A stretch of 64,000 bases of DNA from Gemmatimonadota bacterium (GCA_039715185.1 JBDLIA010000003.1:30856-94855); one strand, 5' to 3'; positions 9,143 to 17,723 are shown, numbered from the stretch's first letter. A program made the numbers and translations. Notes: a model not told the origin generated them from the sequence alone.

Positions 9143-10302
9143 TGGGATTCCTCGACGGGACTCGCGTGCTGGATTTCACGCAGAATCTGGCCGGGCCCAC
9201 GTGCACCCAGATTCTGGCCGAACTGGGCGCCGAAGTCGTCAAGGTGGAGCCGACCGATGGCGACTCCGCGCGCGCGTGGGGGCCGCCGTTCAGCGGCGGG
9301 GACGCCGCGATCTTCCGGGCGGTGAACCACGGCAAGCGGAGCGTAACGCTGGATCTCAAGCGAGCCGACGACCTGACCGTCGCGCGGACCATGCTGGAGG
9401 ACGCCGACATCCTGGTGGAGTCCTTCAGGCCTGGGGTCATGGACCGTCTGGGGCTGGGTGCCGAGGTAGTGTGCGCGGCGCACCCGCGGTTGATCTACGC
9501 GTCAATCTCCGCCTACGGAGAGAGGGGCCCGCTGGGAAGCGAGCCGGGATTCGACGCTCTGATGCAGGCGCACGCGGGGCTCGTGTCGGTCACGGGTCAC
9601 CCGGGAGCGCCCGTGCGCTCCGGGGCGTCCATCGTGGACACCGCGACGGCGCTGTGGACTGTCATCGGCATTCTGGCGGCTCTGCGCCAGCGCGAGCGGA
9701 CGGGCCGGGGTACGCACCTACGCGCCGCCCTGTTCGAGGCAGGGCTGGCCTACAGCGCCTACTACATCGCCGGCTTTCTCGCCGACGGGAAGGTGCCGGG
9801 GCCGCAGGGCAACACGTTCCCGTTGATCGCGCCCTACGGGGAATTCCCCACCGCCGACGGCCGCATCGTCATCGCCCCGGCCAGCGACCGCCTCTTCGGG
9901 CGGCTGTGTACGGCCCTGGGGCTGGAGTCGGTTGCCGCCGACCCGCGCTTCGCCACGAATCCGGATCGCGTGGCCGCGCGCGAAGAGGTGCGCCGCATAG
10001 TATCCAGGAAGACGGCCGCGCTCTCCACGGCTGACCTCATGGGGGTGTTGCGCGAGGAGGGCATCCCGTGCGCGCCGGTGCTCGACATGAGTGAGGTGTG
10101 CGAGGACCCTCAGACCGTGGCGTCGAGGGCGCTGGTCGGGGACCGCGTGCTGCCGCCGCTCACGTGGAACGGCGACAGGGCGTCCGAGGCCGGCGACGTC
10201 CCGGCTCTGGGCGAGCACACGGACGCCGCGCGAGCGGGAGCCGCCTGGGCGCCGCCCGGCGACGGCGAGCAGAAAGACGAGGGTGCCGATGGAGATCAAT
10301 GA
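9142..10302 (+). CDS. CaiB/BaiF family III CoA-transferase
   Basis: Moves CoA between organic acids without forming a free intermediate. The 386-residue length is standard for the family. The N-terminal signature is clear (LDGTRVLDFTQNLAGP, ELGAEVVKVEPTDGD, then NHGKRSVTLDLK), followed by VESFRPGVMDRLGLG and ISAYGERGPLGSEPGFD. The Asp in GFDALMQAHAGL matches the catalytic aspartate of the family. The substrate cannot be read from sequence, so frc, caiB or bbsF should not be assumed. It is the second gene of a short operon, overlapping the ArsC-like gene by one base and the DinB gene by 14 bases. Confidence 0.9.
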   Translation: MGFLDGTRVLDFTQNLAGPTCTQILAELGAEVVKVEPTDGDSARAWGPPFSGGDAAIFRAVNHGKRSVTLDLKRADDLTVARTMLEDADILVESFRPGVMDRLGLGAEVVCAAHPRLIYASISAYGERGPLGSEPGFDALMQAHAGLVSVTGHPGAPVRSGASIVDTATALWTVIGILAALRQRERTGRGTHLRAALFEAGLAYSAYYIAGFLADGKVPGPQGNTFPLIAPYGEFPTADGRIVIAPASDRLFGRLCTALGLESVAADPRFATNPDRVAAREEVRRIVSRKTAALSTADLMGVLREEGIPCAPVLDMSEVCEDPQTVASRALVGDRVLPPLTWNGDRASEAGDVPALGEHTDAARAGAAWAPPGDGEQKDEGADGDQ

Positions 10303-10786
10303 TCTGGATACGTTCCTGGACTACTGGCGCAAGGTGCGCGGGCGCACGGAGCGCGTCCTGGCTCTGGTTCCCGCCGACGAGCTGGAGTGGCGGCTGGCGG
10401 ACGGACGCTTCTCGTTCGGCGATCTTGCGCGCCACCTCGGCGCGATCGAGCGCTGGATGTTCGCCGAAAACGTCAAGGGTCGGCAGAGCCGCTATCCGGG
10501 TCACGGCCGGGGACTCGCCGATGGGGTCGACGAGGTGTGGGCATTCATGGCACGCATGCACGCCGAGGCGCTCGAGATCTTCGCATCGCTCACGCGCGAG
10601 GAGCTGGAGGCGCGTTGCGAAACCCCGGGCGGCGTCAGGCTGAGGACCTGGAAATGGCTGCGCTCCATGGTGGAGCACGAGGCACACCACCGCGGCCAGA
10701 TCTATATGATGCTTGGCGTGCTGGGGGTGTCCACGCCGCCCATGTACGGGCTCACTTCCGAAGAGGTGAAGGCGCGCAGCCTGTGA
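10289..10786 (+). CDS. DinB-family putative metal-dependent protein
   Basis: The 165-residue product is a DinB/YfiT-like four-helix bundle. Family members bind a divalent metal through three His and often act as thiol transferases or remain uncharacterised. Two metal-ligand segments are visible: DLARHLGAIERWMF near residue 50 and a C-terminal HEAHHRGQIYMMLG. The ATG at 10289 lies inside the end of the CoA-transferase gene, which implies coupled translation. It converges with the proline dehydrogenase gene 13 bp away. The specific reaction is unknown. Confidence 0.85.
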   Translation: MEINDLDTFLDYWRKVRGRTERVLALVPADELEWRLADGRFSFGDLARHLGAIERWMFAENVKGRQSRYPGHGRGLADGVDEVWAFMARMHAEALEIFASLTREELEARCETPGGVRLRTWKWLRSMVEHEAHHRGQIYMMLGVLGVSTPPMYGLTSEEVKARSL

Positions 10787-10799
10787 AGCCCCGCGCCGG

Positions 10800-11729
10800 C
10801 TACGACACCATAGAACGCAGCATGAACGCCACGTTGGCAGGCCGCTCGGCCAGGCGACGCATGTACCACGCGAACCAGGCCTCTCCGTAGCTGATCAGCA
10901 CGCGCACACGTAACCCGCTCCGCGCCAGACGACGCTGCGCATCGGGGGCGATGCCGTAGAGCATCTGAAACTCGCACGTGTCGATGACCCTTCTCTCGGC
11001 GGCGGCATCCCGGATTCTGCGCGCCAGCTGCAGGTCGTGCGTGGCGATGGCCAGGCGCTGCTCGGCGCCGGTGGCGACCAGGTGCTCCAGCAGACGCGTG
11101 GCCAGCACCGCGTAAGCGCCGTCCACCTCCGCCTTGCGCGCGAACGCTACGTCGTGCGGTTCCAGGTAGGCGCCCTTCACCAGGCGGATGTGCGGGCGCA
11201 GCGGAAGCAGGGCCTCCAGATCCGCCGGAGTCCGGCGCATGTTGGCCTGCAGGCACAGGCCCACCCAGGGCGTGTCCTCGCGCAGCTCTCGGTAGAGCGC
11301 GATCGTCGCGTCCGTGTATTCGCTCCCCTCCATGTCTATCCACAGCACCTTGCCCGCCGCCGCCGACCTGCGGGCGAGCCTCAGCGCCGCGGCCTCGGCC
11401 AGTCCCGGGCGCACGTCCATGCCGAGCTGCGTCGGCTTGATCGAGACCTCGGCGTCCAGGGCCGTGGCGCTCAATCGATCGAAAACGGTCACGTAGTGCC
11501 GCTCCACCGCCGCCGCTTCTTCCTCGCTCGTGACGTTCTCTCCCAGCTGGGTCAGCGTCGCCCCCATGGCGCCGGCCGCCAGCTCATGAGCCGCCGAGAG
11601 CGCCTCCTCCAGCGATTCTCCGGGCATGAACCGCTGCACCGCGCGACGGGTGAATTGCAGTCTGGGAAGGGACTTGCCGAGCCACTGGTTGCGCGAGCCC
11701 CACAGTAGGGCCGTCCTCATTGGATTCAT
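10800..11729 (-). CDS. putA: Proline dehydrogenase (monofunctional)
   Basis: An FAD enzyme oxidising L-proline to pyrroline-5-carboxylate and passing electrons to the quinone pool. The 309-residue length matches the monofunctional class, without the P5C dehydrogenase domain of full PutA. Barrel motifs are present in order: SIKPTQLG, DMEGSEYTDATI, LCLQANMRRT, RLVKGAYLEP, FQMLYGI, and the C-terminal YGEAWFAWYMRRLAERPAN, which carries the substrate-binding arginines. The ATG at 11729 has GGAG upstream; an ATG nine bases further in is also possible. No P5C dehydrogenase is in the window, though NAD-glutamate dehydrogenase is. The symbol prodh would serve equally well. Confidence 0.92.
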   Translation of the reverse strand: MNPMRTALLWGSRNQWLGKSLPRLQFTRRAVQRFMPGESLEEALSAAHELAAGAMGATLTQLGENVTSEEEAAAVERHYVTVFDRLSATALDAEVSIKPTQLGMDVRPGLAEAAALRLARRSAAAGKVLWIDMEGSEYTDATIALYRELREDTPWVGLCLQANMRRTPADLEALLPLRPHIRLVKGAYLEPHDVAFARKAEVDGAYAVLATRLLEHLVATGAEQRLAIATHDLQLARRIRDAAAERRVIDTCEFQMLYGIAPDAQRRLARSGLRVRVLISYGEAWFAWYMRRLAERPANVAFMLRSMVS

Positions 11730-11902
11730 CTCGGGCGAGCTCCACGACGGCGGTTCAATGACCGGCACCACGACGGCGCGTGAGCGCCAGAGGCGCTACT
11801 CTATCGTACGGGGTCCCAGGCCGCTCACGCCACGACCCAACCCGTAGCAACGGATACGTGTCCCAAGGTCGAGATCATGATCGGGCCCCGCGCGGAGGCC
11901 GT

Positions 11903-12445
11903 TTGGAGGAAGCGGCGCTCATCGATCGCGTGCTCGCCGGAGATCCGGCCGCGGAACGCGCGATGTTCGATGCGCACGTAGATCGACTCTACAGACTCGC
12001 CTTCCGCATGACCGGGGACGAGGATCTGGCGAGCGACTGCGTGCAGGAGATTTTCGTGCGGGCGTTCGACCGTCTCCCGGGCTTTCGCCGGGAGGCCGCG
12101 CTCAGCACCTGGCTGCACTCCATTGGGGTGTCGGTGGTGCTGAACGCGCTGAGGAAGCGAAAGCGCACGAGCGGCAGGGAGGTGTCGCTCGATGCGGTGT
12201 CGACACACGGCCAGTCGGGAGCTTCCCGTGCTCCCTTGCTCAGGGAGCGACTGAAGCAGGCCATCGACGAGTTGCCGGAGGAGCAGCGGCTCGTGTTCGT
12301 GATGTACGAAGTCGAAGGGTACTCCCACGCCGAGATCGCGTCGGCGCTGGACATTCCGCAGGGTACCAGCAAGGCGAGGCTGCACTACGCACGACGCAAG
12401 CTGCGTGTGCTGCTGGCGGATGTCGTGGAGGGATCCCGACCATGA
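11903..12445 (+). CDS. ECF-family RNA polymerase sigma factor
   Basis: Directs RNA polymerase to stress- or envelope-related promoters. Region 2 is seen in YRLAFRMTGDEDLASDCVQE and FVRAFDRLPGFRREAALSTW. Region 4 is seen in ELPEEQRLVFVMYEVEGYSH and IASALDIPQGTSKARLHYAR. The start is uncertain. I use the TTG at 11903, which has GGAGG four bases upstream and gives the usual ECF beginning (EEAALIDRVLAGD); GTG codons at 11858 and 11780 are in frame but have weaker signals. The stop overlaps the next ATG (ATGA). It heads an operon with a membrane protein, its probable anti-sigma factor, and a HEAT-repeat protein. Confidence 0.9.
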   Translation: MEEAALIDRVLAGDPAAERAMFDAHVDRLYRLAFRMTGDEDLASDCVQEIFVRAFDRLPGFRREAALSTWLHSIGVSVVLNALRKRKRTSGREVSLDAVSTHGQSGASRAPLLRERLKQAIDELPEEQRLVFVMYEVEGYSHAEIASALDIPQGTSKARLHYARRKLRVLLADVVEGSRP

Positions 12446-13308
12446 AGGAACAAATGTCCGACGAATTCTTCGAGGAGCTCAGCGACGAGCTGCGGGCGGC
12501 GTACAACCCGCCGCCCGATACGCCGCGGGAACGGCTGTGGTTGGCCGTGCAGGCGCGTCGTGCCGCTCGCCCGGCGCTCACCGTGGTAGGCGGCGGTGAG
12601 CGCCGGCGCACGGTGGCCTGGCGGCGGCTCGCCTGGGCGCTGCCGATAGCGGCCACGCTCATCGTTGGCATCGCCATCGGACGCTTTCTCCCGCAGTCGG
12701 AAGCCGGCGGCGTTCCCGAAGAATCGGCTCTCACGCCGGGGGCCACCCCCGACGCCGCACCCATGGCCGAGGCCGCTGACGTCTCGGCGGCCTCCGAGGG
12801 CGGTACGGACGTGGCCGGACCGGGGGCGCAGGCCGCGGACGTCGGGCCGGTGACTTCGCCACGGATCGCTTCCGCGGTCCGTGCAGCCGACGCACGGACG
12901 CCCGCTCCCACACCGGGCGAGTTGGCGCCGCAACCCGGGGCGGAGGACGAACAGGGGGCTGGAGCCATCTACCGGGTCGCGGCGTTGGAAACCCTGGGTC
13001 GAGCCGAAACCCTGCTGAGCGGCGTGGACACGTCGGCTCGGACGGGCGAGGCGGCGTCGCTGGCGCTGTGGAGTGAGGACATGCTCAGCCAGGCGCGCCT
13101 GCTGATGGATTCACCGGCCGCGGAGGACCCGGCCATAAGAAATCTGCTGGAGGATCTCGAGCTCGTCCTGGCGCAGCTCGTACGGCTGGGGGACGGGGCG
13201 ACGTCGGAGGGTGAGATCGCACTAATCGAGGGGGCCGTGGAACAGAGGCAGCTGCTGCATCGCATCAGGGCAGTGCTGCCGACGGGACCGATTACGAGCG
13301 GTACGTGA
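12442..13308 (+). CDS. Single-pass membrane protein, probable anti-sigma factor
   Basis: The 288-residue product has a cytoplasmic N-terminal segment of about 60 residues (EFFEELSDELRAAYNPPPDT), one transmembrane helix at about 73-92 (WALPIAATLIVGIAIGRFL), and a long Ala/Pro/acidic outer region followed by a helical C-terminus. Position and topology (four-base overlap with the ECF sigma gene) argue for an anti-sigma factor. It lacks the His-x3-Cys-x2-Cys zinc motif of common anti-sigma factors, so the sigma-binding mode would differ. Function is inferred from context only. Confidence 0.75.
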   Translation: MKEQMSDEFFEELSDELRAAYNPPPDTPRERLWLAVQARRAARPALTVVGGGERRRTVAWRRLAWALPIAATLIVGIAIGRFLPQSEAGGVPEESALTPGATPDAAPMAEAADVSAASEGGTDVAGPGAQAADVGPVTSPRIASAVRAADARTPAPTPGELAPQPGAEDEQGAGAIYRVAALETLGRAETLLSGVDTSARTGEAASLALWSEDMLSQARLLMDSPAAEDPAIRNLLEDLELVLAQLVRLGDGATSEGEIALIEGAVEQRQLLHRIRAVLPTGPITSGT

Positions 13309-13316
13309 GGAAGAGC

Positions 13317-14816
13317 ATGAACGAGACGCCATTCAGACGAGCCCGCACGCATCTGGCGCTGCCGGTTCTACTCGTGTCCATGGTGGCGACGGCGCCGCCG
13401 TCGACCGCGGCCGCGGTCGACGGATCCGGATCCGGGCGTCCAGCGGTCGCCAGCAGTGCCTCGTTGCTGTTTGCGGGCGGTGAACGTCGCGCGCTGCAGC
13501 AGACTTCGCCGGAAATCATGGTGCTGTACCGGCAGGCCCGCGAGGCGTTGAACGTCGGCAACTACCGACGCGCCGCCGCGCTATTCCGCGTCGCCGGAGA
13601 GGGCGCGCTGGACGCCCGCCTGGCGGCCGACGCGGCGTACTACGAGGCCTTCGCGCTGTACCGGCTGGGCGGCGTGGACAACTACCGGCGTGGTCTGGCG
13701 GTCTTGGAGCAGCAGCGGGTCGGCGCGGCGGCGCCCGGGCGGGACACCGAAGAGCTGTACGTGCGCATCCGGTCGGCGCTCGCCATGGCCGGGGACCCCG
13801 GCGCGGTAGCCGCGATCAACCGAGCTGCAGCCGCCGGAGAGACCACCGGGGCCGGGCCCGCGACGATCACCATCGCCGGACGCCCCGTCGCCCTGAGCGA
13901 CGCTCTCGGCGGCTTCCCGGGGGGCGCCCCGCTGTGTTCGCCTGCCGAGCACCCGGTTCGCATCGCCGAGCTCAACGCGCTGAGGAGACTGCACGACGAG
14001 TTGGCCCTGCCCGTGTTGCGGGGCGTCCTGACCATGCGCGATGAGTGCTCCGCGCCCCTCCGCAGGCAGGCGGTGTTCCTCACCGCCCAGACGGAGGCTG
14101 CCGGGGTTGGGCCGCTGCTGGTGGACGTCGCGCGCTACGACCCGGACCCGACCGTACGCGCCGAAGCCGTCTTCTGGCTTTCCTCGGTGGACGACCCGGC
14201 GGTGGCTACGGCGCTGGCGGAGCTGCTGAGGGACGCGATCGAGCCCAGCGTGCGCGAGCGCGCGGCCTTCGCGCTCGCTCGGCATGATTCGCCGGTGGCG
14301 CGTAGCGCCCTGCGGGGCGTCGTGTTGGACGCGTCCGCCGATGAGTCCATCCGCCTGCGGGCGGTGGGCTGGCTGGCGGCCGACGTTCCCGCCAGGGACC
14401 CAGCCTTCCTCGCCGAAGCGTACCCCGACATCGACAATCCGCGTCTGCGCGGCCGGGTCATCGACGCTATCGGCCTCGCGGGCGACCCGTGGGCCGCTGG
14501 GTGGCTGCGGGAGCGGGCGCTCGACGTCAGCGAGCACGCAGACCTACGCAAATCGGCGCTCTTCAGGTACGGCCGGGTGGGCACCGACACGCGGGATCTG
14601 GTGGAGGTTTTCGGCGCTCTCGAGACCAGTGAGCTTCGCGAGCACGGGGTATTCGTCATCGGCCAGCGGCCCGGCTGGGAGGCTTCCCGTGCGCTTCTGG
14701 ACATCGCGCGTGAGGCCCGCACGCCGGAGTTGAGGGATATGGCGATTTTCTGGCTGAACCAGCGCCAGGATCCCACGGCGCGTGAGGCCCTGGCCGAGCT
14801 GCTGGGCCGGCGCTGA
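13317..14816 (+). CDS. Exported HEAT-repeat protein
   Basis: The 499-residue product has a signal peptide (LALPVLLVSMVATAPPSTAAA), a TPR-like stretch (MVLYRQAREALNVGNYRRAA and following), and then at least six HEAT-type repeats from about residue 230 to the end, with recurring patterns such as RAEAVFWLSSVDDPAVATAL and RERAAFALARHDSPVARSAL. Such repeats form a curved scaffold for protein binding, here in the periplasm. The ATG at 13317 is preferred to the overlapping GTG at 13305 because GAGG lies six bases upstream. It is the last gene of the sigma/anti-sigma operon and could sense or present the signal; no enzyme motif is visible. Confidence 0.85.
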   Translation: MNETPFRRARTHLALPVLLVSMVATAPPSTAAAVDGSGSGRPAVASSASLLFAGGERRALQQTSPEIMVLYRQAREALNVGNYRRAAALFRVAGEGALDARLAADAAYYEAFALYRLGGVDNYRRGLAVLEQQRVGAAAPGRDTEELYVRIRSALAMAGDPGAVAAINRAAAAGETTGAGPATITIAGRPVALSDALGGFPGGAPLCSPAEHPVRIAELNALRRLHDELALPVLRGVLTMRDECSAPLRRQAVFLTAQTEAAGVGPLLVDVARYDPDPTVRAEAVFWLSSVDDPAVATALAELLRDAIEPSVRERAAFALARHDSPVARSALRGVVLDASADESIRLRAVGWLAADVPARDPAFLAEAYPDIDNPRLRGRVIDAIGLAGDPWAAGWLRERALDVSEHADLRKSALFRYGRVGTDTRDLVEVFGALETSELREHGVFVIGQRPGWEASRALLDIAREARTPELRDMAIFWLNQRQDPTAREALAELLGRR

Positions 14817-14828
14817 TCCATCGAAGAA

Positions 14829-14856
14829 CGGCCCGGCGAGTCTCCTCGCCGGGCCG
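14829..14856 (+). terminator. Hairpin terminator of the sigma/HEAT operon
   Basis: A perfect 12-bp stem (CGGCCCGGCGAG / CTCGCCGGGCCG) with loop TCTC begins 12 bases after the HEAT-protein stop. The 3' flank is pyrimidine-rich (TCCCCCCTT) rather than a clean T run. Confidence 0.7.
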
Positions 14857-15017
14857 TGGCGTCCCCCCTTCGGGCCGCTGACGGCGTGGCCACTCGACCG
14901 CGCCATGTACGTTTCCGTCCTTGCCGTCAATCCTACAGGTCCTTCACCTGCTTGCACTGCTGGGGAGTTGGCCGGCACCCCTAGGCGCCGAGCCTTGCTG
15001 TTTTCCGAAGCGAGCGG

Positions 15018-15764
15018 TCAGCCGGACCGTTGCAGCCCGAGGCTTCCGCACGCCGGGCTGCCGCCGCGTGTCATCGCCTGCAGATAGAACGCCGCGGTCT
15101 CGAAGCTGAAGTCGCCGTTGCGGCGCATCTGCTCCAGGTCGAAGCGCGCTACCAGGTCGCGGTAGCCGTCCGCCCCGCCCGCCCCGCCGATGTCCGCGAG
15201 CCGAGTGGTGAACGCCGGCGTGCCGCCCTGCCCGCCGTCTCCAAGACGGAAGGTGCGCGGGTCGAACGACGCCACGTCAGTTCTGGCAGAGCCGAACACG
15301 ACGACCTCGAGGGCGCCCGGTACGGCTTCGACCTGCCAGTCCAGGTTGCACACGAACGACGCCACCGGTGCGCAGTCGGTGAACGGGCTGGCGAGATCCT
15401 CCTGGCCGGGCCCCGGTATCGAGCGCACCTGCACGCAATACGGACCCGCCCGGAAGTTCACGTCGCCGACGTCGAATGTCGCGGCGCTGGCTCCGTGAAC
15501 GATCTGTGAGGGAATGGTCGTGCCGCCGGCGGGGTGCCGTACGACGACCTCGAACGAACTGACCTCCCCGGCGCTCTCCCAGGCGACGAGAAGACTCGTC
15601 CCCGAAACGATGGGCTGAACGGCCGCGGGTTGCGGAAGGCGCGGTGGCGCCGACTCCGCGTACAACGCCGTGATCGCCGGAGGGGCGAATGGGGCGGCGA
15701 ACGTCCAGAGGGCCGCCACCAGGCCGAGCGCGCAAACCGCGCCCAATACGCGATTGAATCGCAT
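15018..15764 (-). CDS. Secreted protein of unknown function under c-di-GMP riboswitch control
   Basis: The 248-residue product has a signal peptide (VLGAVCALGLVAALWTFAAP). It continues with a beta-rich domain resembling a fibronectin type III or Ig-like fold (SGTSLLVAWESAGEVSSFEV, GPYCVQVRSIPG) and a C-terminal region with scattered Cys. There is no catalytic motif. Such domains commonly mediate adhesion or matrix contacts. The ATG at 15764 has AAGGGAG upstream. Its leader carries a cyclic-di-GMP-I riboswitch and terminator, so expression should follow the cellular c-di-GMP level. The role in surface attachment is inference from that control and the export signal. Confidence 0.8.
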   Translation of the reverse strand: MRFNRVLGAVCALGLVAALWTFAAPFAPPAITALYAESAPPRLPQPAAVQPIVSGTSLLVAWESAGEVSSFEVVVRHPAGGTTIPSQIVHGASAATFDVGDVNFRAGPYCVQVRSIPGPGQEDLASPFTDCAPVASFVCNLDWQVEAVPGALEVVVFGSARTDVASFDPRTFRLGDGGQGGTPAFTTRLADIGGAGGADGYRDLVARFDLEQMRRNGDFSFETAAFYLQAMTRGGSPACGSLGLQRSG

Positions 15765-15780
15765 GCAACTGCTCCCTTCG

Positions 15781-15816
15781 AGAAAAAGGATCCGGAAAAC
15801 CGGATTTTCCTCCTTC
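15781..15816 (-). terminator. Expression-platform terminator of the riboswitch
   Basis: On the minus strand ATCCGG-TTTT-CCGGAT (15805-15790) is followed by CCTTTTTCT. With a three-base bulge the stem can extend further into GGAGG and the riboswitch's closing strand CGAAGG, so terminator and aptamer stem P1 would compete. Alternative pairing is read by eye and was not folded computationally. Confidence 0.65.
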
Positions 15817-15893
15817 GGTAGCCCGGCCGTCTCCCGCGGAGACCCGTTGGCTTTGCGGACCGGCCTCGCGGCCGGGGTGCCCTGAACGAAAGG
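15812..15893 (-). ncRNA. Cyclic-di-GMP-I (GEMM-I) riboswitch
   Basis: The minus strand carries the class hallmarks in order. It has the 5' P1 strand CCTTTCG and CAGGGCACC. A CCGGCC/GGCCGG stem follows, capped by the GNRA-type loop GCGA. The invariant GCAAAGCC is at 15856-15849, then a GTCTCC/GGAGAC stem, then GGCCGGGCTACC and the closing CGAAGG. In known examples the GNRA loop docks into the second helix and GCAAAGCC forms the ligand pocket. It lies about 50 bases before the start of the secreted protein gene, with an intrinsic terminator between. Confidence 0.9.
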
Positions 15894-16511
15894 ACTCGTC
15901 TGTCAACGAAGCGACGCGCGTCTTTGGATGCCTGGCCGCTGGGAACGATGGCCACTGGCACGTGCCAGAAAACGCTTGAGTGCGCGGCGCGGGAGAAAAA
16001 GAAGGGAGCTGCGCGCTACCGACTGCCGTTCTGCTTCGATCGGCCGCTTATCACCTCAAGGGCCATGCCCTCCTGGCAGGAGGCCTGTAATACATATTCC
16101 TCAAATGACTTAAGGGGGTTTTCCACCAACCTTCACCGGGCATCGACGGCGGGGCAAAGTGCAAGTTCGTCGCAACATCCGATGCACGGGCGAGACGCGT
16201 GGCACGTCACCCCCGGATCGCGCAAAAAGTGCGCGCACGGCGGCAAAAAGCGTCCTCGATGATCTCCCCACCTGCCCCCGTGTAGCACCTCCACAACGCC
16301 CTTAAGCGCTTAGTACAAAACCACTTAGGGTCGCTAGACCCAGCGCGGGCTTCCCGGCGCCGCTTCTTGCCCCTCTCCTCGCACGCGTGGCAATCCGCCA
16401 CGGACTCGGCAGCGGAGGCCTGGCTCAGTAGAACGACGCGGTAGCCGCCAGCCGCGCTTCGACGCTCGAAGCCGCGGGGAAGCGGACACCGGACGTCCGT
16501 CCGGAGGCAAG
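15894..16511. other. Long divergent intergenic region with palindromes
   Basis: About 600 bases without a convincing gene; local composition is less GC-rich than the surroundings, notably 16085-16130 and 16295-16325. It contains a 14-bp perfect palindrome CTGGCACGTGCCAG (15955-15968), hairpins GGGC-CAT-GCCC (16060-16070) and CCTCC-TGGCA-GGAGG (16069-16083), the palindrome TAAGCGCTTA (16303-16312), GGGTC-GCTA-GACCC (16328-16341), and CGGACGTCCG (16490-16499) next to the ribosome-binding site of the TadG-like gene. It must hold the promoters of both divergent genes, but no clear -35/-10 pair can be fixed by eye. Confidence 0.55.
15955..15968. repeat. 14-bp perfect palindrome, operator candidate
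   Basis: CTGGCACGTGCCAG is exactly self-complementary and sits about 60 bases upstream of the riboswitch start, where the promoter of the riboswitch transcript would be expected. No identified regulator is linked to it. Confidence 0.4.
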
Positions 16512-17723
16512 ATGTCGCAAATGATCCACCGCTTCATAAGAGACCGCAAAGGTTCCGTGCTGGTCATCGTGGCGCTCGGCATGCCGGTGCTGATCGGCAT
16601 GGCGGGCCTCGCCATCGACGTCGGAGCCCTGTTCGTCGTGCGCAGCGAACTCCAGCGCGCAGCCGACGCCGGCTCGCTGGCCGGCGCGAGCGCCTTCCTC
16701 GATTTCCCGAAGGACCGCGCCGCTCCGGTCGCTACGCAGCGCGCCCGGGATTTCACGCTGAACCAGGTTTCGCGCGAGGTGAGCCTCCGCCCCGAGGAGA
16801 TCAACATCCAGGTGGATCCGGCCAACGAACTCGTGCGGGTCACGATCTCGCGGGCGAACAACGAGACGTTCTTCGCCAAGATCTTCGGCGTTCACACGGT
16901 CCCGATTCAGTCGGCGGCCGCGGCGCAGACTGCGCCCGGCGGGACGAACATCGCCTGCGTGAAGCCGTTCGCCCTGCCGGACCGCTGGATGGAGTCCATC
17001 AGCGACGACGGCAACAGGATCTGGGACCCGTGGGAGAGCTGGCAGTACGACCCCGAAGGCGGCGACCAGTATGAGTCGTACGACTGGGAGGACCCCACCA
17101 GCACCACCGCCACGGGCTACGGCAGCGACTGGGCGTACGACGTCAACAGCGACCACAAGGGCGACTACGGAAGGCTGCTGACGATCAAGGCTTCGCAGGA
17201 CAACGTGGACCCGGCGGACGCGCCGGTGGACTCGTTCTTCTTCCCCTGGATCATCCCCGACGAGGAGGGCCGGGTCGGCGATGAGTCGTGCGCCGAGGCG
17301 AACGGGGAATCGGGGGCGAGGCCGTACCGCGCCAACATCTGTCAGTGCAACCTGACGCCGGTATTCATCGGCGAGGAGTACGAGACCGAGAACGGCGACA
17401 TGGAGGGTCCCACGATCAAGGGCGTGAACGACCTCTACGATCAGGACCCGACGGCGTTCTGGGACGGCCACGTCGTGCGCAGCGACTACGGCCTGAACGC
17501 CGGCCCGCGCGTGATCACCATCGGCGTGTTCGACCCGTCCGAGTACCTGAAGCCCGGGAAGAGCACCATCGCGTTCAACAACTTCGTGCGCGTGTTCATC
17601 GACGAGCGCATGGCCGGCGAGGCGGAGCCGGTGCGCGCCCGCATCATCGGTCCGGGCATTGGCAACAGCTTCTCCGACGTTGGTGGCGGTAGCCTGGTGA
17701 AGGTGCTGCGGCTGGTCGAATAG
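16512..17723 (+). CDS. TadE/TadG-like pilus-assembly membrane protein
   Basis: The 403-residue product begins with the Tad_N/TadG signature: FIRDRKGSVLVIVALGMPVL, a single transmembrane helix at about 16-38, and then DVGALFVVRSELQRAADAGS and LAGASAFL. In characterised systems TadG anchors or assembles Flp (tight adherence) pili at the inner membrane. The rest is an outward-facing domain. It includes an aromatic/acidic insert (WDPWESWQYDPEGGDQYESY) and a Cys-x-Cys segment (NICQCNLTP). No other tad gene lies in the window. GGAGGC precedes the ATG. Subunit identity within a Tad machine is inferred only from the N-terminus. Confidence 0.82.
   Translation: MSQMIHRFIRDRKGSVLVIVALGMPVLIGMAGLAIDVGALFVVRSELQRAADAGSLAGASAFLDFPKDRAAPVATQRARDFTLNQVSREVSLRPEEINIQVDPANELVRVTISRANNETFFAKIFGVHTVPIQSAAAAQTAPGGTNIACVKPFALPDRWMESISDDGNRIWDPWESWQYDPEGGDQYESYDWEDPTSTTATGYGSDWAYDVNSDHKGDYGRLLTIKASQDNVDPADAPVDSFFFPWIIPDEEGRVGDESCAEANGESGARPYRANICQCNLTPVFIGEEYETENGDMEGPTIKGVNDLYDQDPTAFWDGHVVRSDYGLNAGPRVITIGVFDPSEYLKPGKSTIAFNNFVRVFIDERMAGEAEPVRARIIGPGIGNSFSDVGGGSLVKVLRLVE

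Noticed and set aside
15956..15968. Possible sigma54 promoter (TGGCACG)
   Set aside because: The required GC/TTGC element four bases on is missing; the sequence is better described as a perfect palindrome.
15924..16262. 112-codon open frame in the riboswitch/TadG intergenic region
   Set aside because: No ribosome-binding site, composition unlike neighbouring proteins, and it crosses palindromes that look regulatory.
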